Of a DNA stretch of 64,000 bases, positions 24,715-35,109 are shown piece after piece. The stretch spans positions 50,038,908 through 50,102,907 of the forward strand of contig CM077583.1 in NCBI GenBank assembly GCA_039657365.1, in the 5' to 3' direction. Each line of letters opens with the position of its first letter. Within the stretch, counting starts at the first letter, position 1. The notes beneath the pieces were generated by a model. The model made no database searches. It was not told the origin of the DNA and worked only from the letters and a program-made list of their open reading frames with translations. The DNA is from Stephania yunnanensis (Eukaryota > Streptophyta > Magnoliopsida > Ranunculales > Menispermaceae). The position numbers and the translations under genes are program-made.

Positions 24715-27700
24715 ATGTCCTCCACAACGACACTACTGCTGCCACTCCTAATCTCATCAATCTTCATCAAATCAACTCACCAATCACCATGCACGAGAGG
24801 GTGCCACGTGTCCCTAGCCTCCTACTTCATCTGGGAGGGCTCCAACCTCTCCTACATCTCCCACCTCTTCTCCACGCCCATCCCCAAAATCCTCCCCTAC
24901 AACCCCAATATCCCAAACCCCAACACCATCCAGTCCGGGACACGTGTCAACATCCCCTTCTCCTGCTACTGCATCAACGGCGATTTTCTCGGCCACGTGT
25001 TCGCCTACACCACCCTACACTCCGATACCTACGAACGTATTGCCCGAAACGCCTTTTCCAACTTGACCACGCCCGAGTGGGTCCAGCGAGTCAACAGCTA
25101 CAAGTCCACTCAGATTCCTGACTTCGCCAACATCAACGTCACGATTAACTGCTCGTGTGGGGACGCACCGATCTCGAGGGATTATGGACTGTTCGAGACG
25201 TACCCGATACGAGAGGGGGAGAGTTTGTCGCGGGTTTCTGCCGAGACAGGCTTGCCGGCCGATCTGTTACGGATGTACAATCCCGGGTCGAACTTTAGTT
25301 TCGGGAGTGGGCCCGTGTTCGTGCCGGCTAGAGGTGAGTCAAATCCTGACCGTCTGATTTTGACGCCTTTTTATTGAACGTTTGACACTTGTCATGTTGG
25401 GAGGGGTTGGGAGATAATTAATGATAGATAATCCGGTAGAAGAAGAGACAAATGAAAATGTTAAAATTCAAGCGTGTGATTTGTCACATTGGGAATGGTT
25501 TGTGACTTTGTGTTATATTTTATGTCGTATGATTAGGGGATCAGGACATATGTTTACATATGAAAATAGGTTAATGTGAGAGTAGTTGACCCTTCATTGA
25601 TTATCTGGTCCGTTCAATGTATAGGTAGGGCCAATTAGCTAGGGTGACTTTTTTTCTTTCTTTTTTTAAGGCTTGATATATTGATCAAAAGTTGGAGCAT
25701 TTAGATGAGGATGTTTATTGAGAAGATGCAACCAAATACTATCCCTATAATTATCAAAAACAAATTAAAAAGGGTCTTCATTAAACTATTTTATTTTTGC
25801 CTTATCAATTATTAAAATCAAATTACTATTATACTTTAAAAATTGTTTTCAAACATTTTTCCTCCTTCATTTAGATTTGGGACCGAGAATAAAAAATGTG
25901 TAGTTTAGTTGTGAACAAATGGAGGGGCTTTTTTAGTAGGCTTAACCGTTTAAAGCCGTTTAAAGGTCAAACTTTGTCATTCATTTATTTGTTTTTATAA
26001 AAACATATATGTATACTAAGTTAAACACATGAGCTGGGAGATTTTTATTTGTGGGCTTGAGGCTCCTACTCCAGGCACACCCCTGTGAGTAGGGGTGACA
26101 ATTTAGTGTCTGGACCCGCTGGCACGATTTTGTCTGGCTTGAAATAAAAAATGATTTGGACAATATTTTAACAAATTCGGGTCGTGTCTGAACAAAAACC
26201 CTTGTCCAAATTTTAAATCGGGTTGGGTTTGAACAAGGTCTTATAGATCAGACCCGCTTGGACTTGATTCGAGTTTTAAATATATTTATAAATTTATTTG
26301 ATAAATGAGTATATTAAACACTTACCGCTTATTTAATAGATTAACAATCATTAATCTACTCTAATACATATAAAAATTAATGTATTGAAGATATCTTTGA
26401 TTGTAGAATAAATTAAATTTTATTTTCTTATACTTGAATAATTGTTTCGTGACATTAAATGTTTAATAACATGAATTTGATATTGCTTTTCCAAATTACA
26501 TAACATGAAATTATAATGTGTACATTTTAATATTTGAAGAGGCTTTCAATATAAGAAGTTACTTTTCAAGATTGAGATAAATCCGGATAATTGAACAACC
26601 CAAATTTTAATCAAAACAGGTCTAAACAAGCGAGTCTTGTCCAAATTTAAAATCGGGTCGAGTCCGAGCAACTAACATACTTCTTTATAGTAGGGGTTGT
26701 CCAGACCCAAATTCATCCAAACCCGAATTTTTGTAACCTCTACATGTGAGTGCGTGTAGTAATTTAATTAGGAATTGTGTGCTTGTATTGTGGGCTTGAA
26801 TTACAATTTCTAATTATAATGCTTAAGTGTTGTATGAAGAAAATGAAAAATAGAATTCACCAACAACAGCAAAGCCTTAACTTCAAATTAGTTAAGGTCA
26901 ACTGCATAGAGTTTAATTAGGAATTGTGTGCTTGTATTGTGGGCTTGAATTACAATTTCTAATTATAATGCTTAAGTGTTGTATGAAGAAAATGAAAAAT
27001 AGAATTCACCAACAACAGCAAAGCCTTAACGTCAAATTAGTTAAGGTCAACTAGATAGAGTTTGTTCAAATTAGTTAAGGTCTAACTACATAAGTCAAAC
27101 TCTTTTACTCAGCTCCATTTAATGCACTTGATGAAGTGCGTTCAAAATCCTTTAATTACTTGTTAATTAATGCATCTTAAGTCATCTTGAGTACATAGGA
27201 GTAGATGAACTTTTTTCAATTTCCATCGGATTGAAGTTTCTAGTTGTCTTCGAATATGTCCTTGCCATCCAAAGACGACGTGCAAATATCCCAGTTAACT
27301 AATTAAGAAATTCCGCACAATAGGAACTAAAGAAATTCGATATAAAAATATAATGAAATTAATGGCAGATGGTATCTCTCCCGAGCAAAGTCGATTTGAG
27401 CCTATTAGAGAGCTCCATCCAATGTTGTTTCATAAACTATGAAGATAATGTGAGGGTGTTAAAGCTCATCTAACTAGTGGTCATGTTTCTTGGGTTCTTG
27501 CAGATGAAAATGGAAAATTTCCACCACTGAGATCAAGGTAAGTTAGACAAGCATTCGCGCTTTTTTAGCGATGAGTTACTTCAGGGTACATTATTTCCAT
27601 CAGAGTTAGCTAACATTACAGTTCAATTTCTTGCTCTTTATCTTTTTTGCAGTACAGGTGGTATTTGTGACATCGCCTTCTTTTCAGAATTTGGATACTT

Positions 27701-30601
27701 TATTAAACTTTACATCAATAGAAAAAAAAAGAAAAGAAAAGATTGATAGTCAATGAATTCGAGCAGGTTTATCCGCGGGAGCAATCGCAGGCATATCGGT
27801 TGGAGCATTTGTTGCTGCTGCATTACTTGTGGTTATATGCTTGTGCTTTTGGCGACTTTTAAGGGCAAAACCATGCACCGTAGAATTAGGTCCTGTAACT
27901 GTATCAGGACACCAGTCTGTTCAACATGGAGAAGGTATATGATCCTTACAAACGTTTCAAGCTTTTTACTCAACAATGCTACTTTTACTCCCTTGTAGAT
28001 ATGCTAAAGCGATTCGGGATGGTCTACATTGTCTTGGTATAGGTTCCGGAAGTGGCTTTAAAAAGATTGATCATGAAACAGCAGGGTTTGGGGGTTCCCC
28101 TGGTCTTACAGGCATCACGATGGACAAATCGGTGGAATTTTCGTACGAGGAGCTTGCCAAAGCCACCAATGACTTCAATGATTCAAACAGAATTGGTCAA
28201 GGTGGCTTTGGAGCAGTTTATTATGCTGAACTAAGAGGAGAGGTTCGTATCGCAGGTTCATACACATATTTTAGAACAAACTATCTGCTCTTGAGTATAA
28301 AGATCATATGCAGTTGCAGTAATTACTAAGTGTTCATATATATATATAGCATAATCGTTGATAGAAAGTATAGTACGTAGGATCGACATTGTATTGTAAG
28401 TTATGCTGTCGAAATCTTCAAATACAATTGTCATAGCAACATCACATTAAGCCTCAATCTAAATTAGTTGGGGTCAGTTACATGGATTTAACTATTCCAT
28501 TCAGTTTGATTTAATGCAGTACTTAATGTGAAGCTTGGTGATCTTTTGAATTCGATACATTGTCTAAGTCTATCTCTTCGAGTTTCTTCAATTTTTAGAG
28601 CGTCGAGATTTCTAACTGGCTAAGACATTTGCAAGTTTTCCTTGGATGTATCAGAGTCCAAACCAGCACAACGGCTCTTCTCTTATTCTTTCCTCTTCTG
28701 ATAAAATCTTGCTATGACACCCCAATTTATATGTGATTTCCTTTAACAGCGATCTGCTCGATTACTGGACTAGCTCTTGTTTAATTATATTGAAGAATAT
28801 ATGAGTCTCCGTCATTTATGACGTGAATAACGTGGTGTCTGAGGTTTGTTGACACATGAGAAGAGAATGACTTCAAAGTTTGAACTTGGTTGGATAAGCA
28901 TGAAAAGAGAACTAAAATGTAATTGAGAAAAATAAAAACATAATTCACCGATGCTTCTGTAAAGCAGGACCCAAAAGCTTGTTAAGTAGGTTTCACTAAA
29001 GATTATAATCAGAAGTTTCTATTTCTTTTTTCACACATTGTATGATTTCTTATTGGTTTTTTGCAGAAAGCAGCAATAAAGAAGATGGATATGCAAGCAT
29101 CCAAAGAATTCCTTGCTGAATTAAAAGTCTTGACACATGTTCATCACCTGAATCTGGTACGCTTGATCGGATATTGTGTCGAGGGATCCCTATTCCTTGT
29201 TTATGAATACATAGAGAATGGAAACTTAAGCCAACATTTGCGCAATCCGGGTAAGATCAACAGAAATAACTGTCCGGAAAAATCCTATTCAGTTTTTACC
29301 AATCTTAGTTAAATGTATTTGAGTGTGGCTGAATTGTTTGCTTTAGGAATGGAACCCCTGCCATGGTCTACGAGGCTGCAAATTGCTCTTGATTCAGCAA
29401 GGGGGCTAGAATATATCCACGAGCATACGGTTCCTGTTTACATCCATCGAGATATCAAGTCGGCAAACATTTTGATTGACAAGAACTTTCATGGGAAGGT
29501 TAGAACTTTCAAATAATTAATATATCAGATCTTGTGAAAAAGGTTTATGAAGCTTAGTGATCTAGTCTTATTTTGTACTGTAGGTGGCAGATTTTGGTCT
29601 AACGAAACTCACTGAAGTTGGAAATACATCACTTCCAACCCGCCTTGTCGGTACATTTGGATACATGTCCCCGGAGTATGATAACTTTCAGATTATCTTT
29701 TTCTCTTCACGAACTGAACCTTTTGTGCAATAGTACCTTGAATTTGCTTTTTGTTCTCTTTCAAAGTGTGTCCGCCATGTTTATGTCATCCCTAAGAGTT
29801 ATAATGTTCGAAAAATTGAAAAGTTCTGCACAATTATTAATCTATCTTAATTAGAATATAAACATATGACGTTTATCGTTATCATCTCATTGAGCTTTTA
29901 TCCTGAGGCCTAGCATATTGCATTAAGCATACAATTTAAGCAAACATCCCTTCTCAAGTATATATTCTGATTGTTCGATCAGAATAAATCCAATTAACCA
30001 CATGTTTTCTTGTAGGTATGCGCAGTATGGAGACGTTTCCCCTAAGGTAGATGTATATGCTTTTGGAGTAGTCCTGTATGAACTTATTTCGGCCAAGGAA
30101 GCTATTGTCAAGAAAAACAGGTCTATGGCCGAGTCAAAGGGGCTTGTCACGCTGGTGATATAATTTCTCTTCTTCCCATACATTTCGTTGTCATGCATCA
30201 CACTGCATGCTAGAAAAAATATAAATCTTTCTGTACCATATATTTTTCGCAGTTCGACGAAGTCCTAAATAAGCCTAACCCCGAAGAATGCCTACGTACA
30301 CTAGTTGATCCAACACTCGGAAGCACTTACCCTCTTGATTCAGTTCACAAGGTGAGAACAGTTAATGTCTAGACATACATCATAGCCTTAGTAGCAAAGT
30401 TGACTCACTCATCTAATTGATTGTTCATGTATGCAGATGGCTCAGGTTGCCAAGGCTTGCACACATGATAATCCCCAGCTGAGGCCAACAATGAGATCCA
30501 TTGTGGTTGCCTTAATGACTCTTTCTTCAACTAATGAAGATTGGGATGTTGGCTCTTTCTACGACAGCCAAGCTTTAGTGAAACTAATGACTGGAAGATA
30601 G
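24715..30601 (+). CDS. CERK1: LysM receptor-like kinase, CERK1/NFR1/LYK3 type
   Basis: Plasma-membrane receptor kinase that in this family binds chitin or lipo-chitooligosaccharides and signals defence or symbiosis. Eleven exons join in frame: 24715-25333, 27504-27537, 27653-27657, 27767-27934, 28043-28242, 29067-29250, 29347-29498, 29584-29675, 30016-30154, 30253-30351, 30437-30601, giving 618 aa, the family's usual size. All introns are GT..AG. Signal peptide is about 1-23. The LysM ectodomain has Cys26/Cys30, Cys84-x-Cys86 and Cys146-x-Cys148. The membrane segment is about 225-247. The kinase has the Gly loop GQGGFG 327-332, Lys347 (AIKK), HRD 437-439 and DFG 457-459. After the PE motif it reads YAQYG (486-490), the form known from NFR1/LYK3. 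It ends normally, with no stops or frameshifts. Whether it serves defence, symbiosis or both cannot be read from sequence. Confidence 0.95.
26082..26750. mobile_element. hAT-type MITE in kinase intron 1
   Basis: A 653-bp element (26090-26742) starts TAGGGGTGACAATTT. Its right end, reverse-complemented, starts TAGAGGTTACAAAAATT. The flanks CCTGTGAG (26082-26089) and CATGTGAG (26743-26750) form an 8-bp target duplication with one mismatch, as for hAT elements. Inverted GGGTC/ACCCG-rich subterminal blocks lie inside. It is non-autonomous. Confidence 0.82.
26763..27060. repeat. 149-bp tandem duplication in intron 1
   Basis: Two head-to-tail copies (26763-26911 and 26912-27060) begin TTTAATTAGGAATTGTGTG. 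They are nearly identical; the few differences are in the last 40 bases (CTTCAAATT/CGTCAAATT, CTGCATAGA/CTAGATAGA). A partial third unit (AAATTAGTTAAGGTC) follows at 27067. Confidence 0.9.
27653..27657 (+). other. 5-nt micro-exon (exon 3) of the LysM kinase
   Basis: TACAG is preceded by a pyrimidine-rich TTTTTTGCAG acceptor and followed by GTGGTA. It is needed to keep frame: exon 2 ends in phase 2 (AG) and exon 4 begins GTTTATCC. Only with these five bases does exon 4 read as the membrane segment GLSAGAIAGISVGAF. Joining exon 2 directly to exon 4 gives a non-hydrophobic frame. Confidence 0.8.
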
Positions 30602-31278
30602 CAACAAACTAGCTCATAGTCGACAGATGCATTTCGAGCATTGACGTGGTAGAAGATTAAATAACCTTTTCATTCCAATGCATTCTCAATGTATCACTAA
30701 GCAAGAATCAGGAAAAGCAAAAGTATGCTGTCGAAAAAAGGATGGTCTTTCGACGTAAAAATATTACAAATCCCCTGTCCATTAAGTCATCAATTGGCAT
30801 GTTTTTTTTTTTTTAGGCTCCCATCATGTGGTAAGCTTTACTAAGAAACAAAAACTTGTATTCTTTGTGAATTAATAATTTCTCTTATTCTACTGATGAT
30901 TATTTTTAATAGTTTGTCATTCATTTTGATGTTAAAGAGATTCATGATTATCACATTTTTGCAATGTATAGAAACTGTTTTTGGTGGATAAATCTGAAAC
31001 AAGGTTCGCTGCATTCACCATATAAGCTGTATAATTTAACAATGATTGATGAGGTTAGTTCCTGATATATCCAAATAAAAACAATGAAGATAAAGCACAA
31101 ATTAATACTGATTAATTCTCCATCAAATTAACACTATGTAGCTTCCATTCATCAATGATCAACGTTTTAACACTTGCACTTACAAATTAAACTGTCTTTC
31201 AAATGAGGTAAAAAAAAACAAGAATTACAATGTTTCGACGAAAAAAGAAGAAAAGAATTACAATGCAACAAAATCAAA
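30602..31278. other. 3' flank of kinase gene
   Basis: Non-coding. It includes the kinase 3' UTR and the 3' flank of the converging minus-strand small gene. This segment is duplicated at 38530-39059, which shows the extent of the segmental duplication. Confidence 0.7.
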
Positions 31279-31689
31279 TCACCAGGTAAATATACACAAC
31301 TTGGAAGACGAGGATAGAAACTTGTTGTTTAGAGTCCTCCAAAGTCCTTCATGGACATAAGAAGGATATTGAGCATCAATGCTCTCATTGTCGACGAATA
31401 TCTCTATCTTCGGGCACCCTAATAGTGTCCAAAGAGTTACAAGAGCATTCTCCTCACTGCTCGACCAATTAACAGCGTATTCGGCGTGGAGTTTTATGGT
31501 CTTTGCGTTGTACACCTCGGGCTGAAGTCCGAAATCATACAAGTCCTTCACCAACCACTCTATAAGAGGATTGCACACACCGGGTTCTGTGATTTTTTCA
31601 CCGAACTCTCGGCATTCTTCGTGATCAACAAACAACGAGGAAGAAAAAGAACTAGGAGAGTTATTCAAACCATCATCACCACCGTCCAT
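31279..31689 (-). CDS. Unrecognised 136-aa protein, copy 1
   Basis: I do not recognise this family. Single open frame of 136 codons from an ATG at 31689. The N-terminal 20 residues are Ser-rich and acidic (MDGGDDG, then SPSSFSSS). A more ordered part follows with blocks EWLVKDLYDFGLQPEV, LHAEYAVNWSSSEEN, LVTLWTLLGCPKIEIFVD and VHEGLWRTLNNKF. There is no signal peptide or membrane segment, so it is probably soluble. A TATAAAT box lies 122 bases upstream (31817-31811, minus strand). A copy at 39060-39470 encodes a protein that differs at 11 of 136 residues, with no stop or indel and several silent differences, which argues that it is a real gene. It converges on the LysM kinase gene. Confidence 0.65.
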   Translation of the reverse strand: MDGGDDGLNNSPSSFSSSLFVDHEECREFGEKITEPGVCNPLIEWLVKDLYDFGLQPEVYNAKTIKLHAEYAVNWSSSEENALVTLWTLLGCPKIEIFVDNESIDAQYPSYVHEGLWRTLNNKFLSSSSKLCIFTW

Positions 31690-31810
31690 GGCTTGAGTTG
31701 AAGTTGATTGAACTGGGAGCTTTAATTCGTTGAAGACAATTCTTGGTAGGTTTAAACGAAGTTGAAGTGATTTATAAAGTTGATTGAACTGGGGTTTTAA
31801 TTCGTTGAGT

Positions 31811-31817
31811 ATTTATA
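31811..31817 (-). promoter_or_regulatory. TATA box of 136-aa gene copy 1
   Basis: TATAAAT on the minus strand, 122 bases before the ATG. The matching place upstream of copy 2 (near 39590) has only CTATAAGAC, so the two promoters have diverged. Confidence 0.55.
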
Positions 31818-31936
31818 GCAATAGTTGTGTAGAGAGTTACCGACATTTTAGAAAGTTGGAGTTGTTGTCAAACTACATAAACCTCAAAAACAAGAAAATT
31901 GGAGTCCGTATATGATTTTAGAAAGTTGGATTGTAA

Positions 31937-32050
31937 CACCCTGGACTACCGGATCATGAAAATAGCGGCAAACGTACCCTGGACTACTGGATCATGAATA
32001 TAACGGCAAACGTACCTGGACTACTGGATCATGAATATAACGGCAAACCT
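31937..32050. repeat. 38-bp unit repeated three times
   Basis: Three tandem copies of a 37-38 base unit, CCTGGACTACTGGATCATGA followed by A(T/A)ATA(A/G)CGGCAAACGTA. The second copy of the region (about 39758) has only one partial unit, so the triplication arose after the segmental duplication. Confidence 0.88.
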
Positions 32051-33277
32051 TTTTTTGTTTTTTTTCGAAACCAAATTCAAGGAATTCGGTACATAGCCGT
32101 TATGGAGTACTACTCATTAATTACTTCAAAGTAAAAATAATAAAAAATACATGGTCTTAAAATTAATCACTTCAAGTTTAATTCAAATTAAGAGTTGGTG
32201 GATTGTTGTGTGTCGGAGTGTTATTCTTTTTAATAATGATCAACATCGGTCCTTAGAGTTGTAGATGGTGCAACACTTAAATGATTTAGCCAAGGTCCAA
32301 GCACATATAAAACATAACCAATGAGCTTTAATTGAAACCTGATTGTGTTTTTTTTTTTTTTAGATTATATATAGTCAGGGTATCCGAAACCTTGCTCAAA
32401 CTAATCATGTACTCGAGAGGAAAAGACCACAAGGGCGAAAACATGGTCGATCCCAAAGGGGGCAAGTGGGGCGACCGCCCCAGCCCCCACCCCCTCAGGG
32501 CCCCACTTATATATATAATTAAGTAATAGATTGTTGCTTAGCAAATTATTTATAGATTTTTAAAATTAAATTTAAATTTTCTACTTGTATAATTAAGTAG
32601 CTCTTTCAACTTATTCTCTCCTCTTTTTTTTTTATAGGTATTCTCTCATTTTTAGTGACATTATCTTCTAATTTGCATTTTGTATGTGTTATACACAATT
32701 TACTTCTTATTTTTTCCAGTATGATTGACTTTTACTTAATGTAAAATATTTTAAAGATATTTTGAGAGGCTTTGATCACGTTATTATGCATCAATTGAAC
32801 AAGTTTTTTTTATGAGATTTGCGTTTCTAGTGTAGGTATAAGAATTTATTTTTTTCCACACATCTATAATTGAGGGGCCTCCAAATTATAATTTCGCCCA
32901 AAGCCTCTAAATACTTTGGATCAATCTTGGGACAACCTTTAGCCTGCCTTAAGAGTTTCCATTTCTAACTAGGGTTCAAAAACCGAGACCTCTGTTTAAA
33001 GGAGGAAGGACCTGTGTGTCATCCCACCACAACCGTCATCCCACCACAACCCTCTTGATTAATTTACTTGATAGTGTTTGAATAACAATTATTCTTCGTC
33101 CTTTAACTTCCATAATTAACACATGTTCCCACTATCGATGCGCACTTTGGAACTATATGATTCATCAAGTTCCTTGAACTGCATTGAAAGATATATGTAA
33201 TGAGTGCATCCACTGTTGATTTGCCAATACTAGGTTTCCCTTGGTTGGCAAAACAAGTGACAGGAAAGAATTGTTAC
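32051..33277. other. Intergenic DNA with transposon-like fragments
   Basis: No gene is seen. A G/C-rich block GGGGCGACCGCCCCAGCCCC (32470-32489) and the AGGGGCCTCCAAATTATAA block (32874-32892) resemble parts of non-autonomous TIR elements, without definable ends. Confidence 0.4.
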
Positions 33278-33635
33278 CAAGGGCGGATCTAAAGGCAGGG
33301 GGCGGCTGCCCCTAATCTCTGGGACCCCTATAGTACATCTACGTATAGTAAAAAAATATAGTAGCCCCGCTATGACACCCCACCCATTACCGAAGGCATC
33401 ACATTACAAAGGGCACCAAGTGTTTATCGAAGACACGCAACAAAATTGGGGTGAAATGCCATTAATACCCCTGTTCTTGAAATTGAGCATCCCACGCACA
33501 CACTTATAGTCACACCCCAACGCCTAACGTACGATGCCTATCCCAACCAACACAACCATGAAATTCTTCTAACCCTAGAGTGCAAATGGCGAGACGGAGT
33601 TGTATGAGATTTTTGGCGGCCTTGTTTGCGTTTTG

Positions 33636-33690
<55 letters not shown>

Positions 33691-34656
33691 CTTGTTGTTG
33701 TTGTTCTTGTTCTTGTTCTTGTTCTTGTTCTTGTTGTTGTTGTTGGTGGTGTTGTTGTTGTTGTTGGTGTTGTTATTGTTGTTGTGTTTTGATGGCATGA
33801 GCGGCGCTTCATTGTTGTTGCATTTTATGTGTTGTTGTGGCCTTGTTTGTATATTATTCATTTTCTTGGTTTTTTTTTTTGAAACCCCGTGGTTATAGGC
33901 CATACAGGGTCGAAAATATGAACAAAATTCCGTTCAGGCCTAACTAAAACTTATTGATAAGTCTCGATTACAACAGATCTCGGTCACCGCACGTACCGAG
34001 ACTTAATGATAAGTCTCGCACACTATGTCGAGAGACTTAATGATAAGTCTCTGCCACTACGAACCGAGACTTATTAAAAATCGAAAAAATTCACAAAAAA
34101 CAACAACAAATATCTATTCTTGTAGCTCTTTCTACCCCATTGTGTTACCTTGGTCCATTTGATGCTCAAAACCACTTTGAAATGGTCGGATCTAGAAAGC
34201 CCTACAATAAAAATCAAAACTCCAAACACACTCTTTGTCACACCAAAACAGTTGATTCAAAGCTCAATATGATTGAAATTGATTGTTCCACACAATCGAT
34301 TGTTGTGAACGTGAAAGCATCGATGCACGACCGCCGATGGAACACTTGGGTTTCGATGGAGATGAGAGAGGCGGAGGTGGGGTGCCCCAAAATTGGATGG
34401 AATGTGTGTTGGTGGTAGTGTGGTTTATTTATATGAAGGGGCAATTGTGTCATTTCCATTGATGTACAATTTGGAGTAGGAAAAAACCTTAAATGGGGGT
34501 GCCTTTAGTAATTGGTGGGGTGCTCATAGCCACGCTCAAAAAATATTTATGCTTAGTTTTTCATATGGTCGCCCTCCTAAACCCCAAGACCCTTTGTAGT
34601 TCCGTCTAAAGTTCGCCCCTCTAACAAGATTTTCTAGTTCCGCCATTGGCCGTTAC
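33270..34656. mobile_element. hAT-like non-autonomous element
   Basis: A 1371-bp block (33278-34648) starts CAAGGGCGGATCTAA. Its right end, reverse-complemented, starts CAATGGCGGAACTAG. The 8-base flanks ATTGTTAC and GCCGTTAC differ by three transitions, compatible with an old hAT target duplication. Immediately right of it the kinase-related sequence resumes (ATTCAGTTTTACCAATC), as in intron 6 of the intact gene. It contains a TTG/TTC microsatellite and an array of ACCGAGACTTA/TAAGTCTCG inverted blocks (33950-34075). Confidence 0.65.
33634..33786. repeat. TTG/TTC microsatellite
   Basis: About 150 bases of (TTG)n with interspersed TTC. The poly-Asn, poly-Val, poly-Cys and poly-Leu open frames across it are artefacts of the repeat. 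Confidence 0.95.
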
Positions 34657-35109
34657 TATTCAGTTTTACCAATCTTAGTTAAGTGTATGAGTGTGGCTGA
34701 ATTGTTTGCTCCATGGTCTAGAAGGGTACAACCTTCATTCAGCAAGGGTGCTTGAATATATCAACAAACATACTGTCCCCGTGTATATCCATCAGGATAT
34801 CAAGTCAGCAAACATTTTGGTTGACAAGAACTTCCATGGGAAGGTCGGAACTATGAAACAATACTATATAAGATTTTGTGAACATTTATGAGCTTCCTCT
34901 AGTCTAATGTCTAATTTTTTGTACAGTAGGTTGCAGATTTTGGATTAACGGAACTCACTGAAGTCGGAGGCACATCGCTTCCAACCGCCTTGTCCGTACA
35001 TTAATTTGGATACAGAACAATACCTTGAGTTTGCTTTTTGTTCTCTTTCAATTTCATGTCATCCCTAAGAGTCATTCACAGTATTAAGAAGTTTTGCTCC
35101 AGTATTTTA

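Larger units (their letters stand above)
25334..27503 (+). other. Intron 1 of the LysM kinase gene (2170 bp)
   Basis: GTGAGT donor and TTCTTGCAG acceptor. The intron is much longer than the others and holds a hAT MITE (26090-26742) and a 149-bp tandem duplication (26763-27060). No coding sequence is seen. Confidence 0.9.

Noticed and set aside
33510..33903. Several long open frames on both strands (poly-Asn, poly-Thr, poly-Val, poly-Cys, poly-Leu)
   Set aside because: They are six-frame readings of one TTG/TTC microsatellite.
33900..34130. CACTA-type terminus (TTCTTGTAG near 34120) with inverted GAGACTTA blocks
   Set aside because: The diagnostic TAGTG end reads TAGCT and no left end was found.
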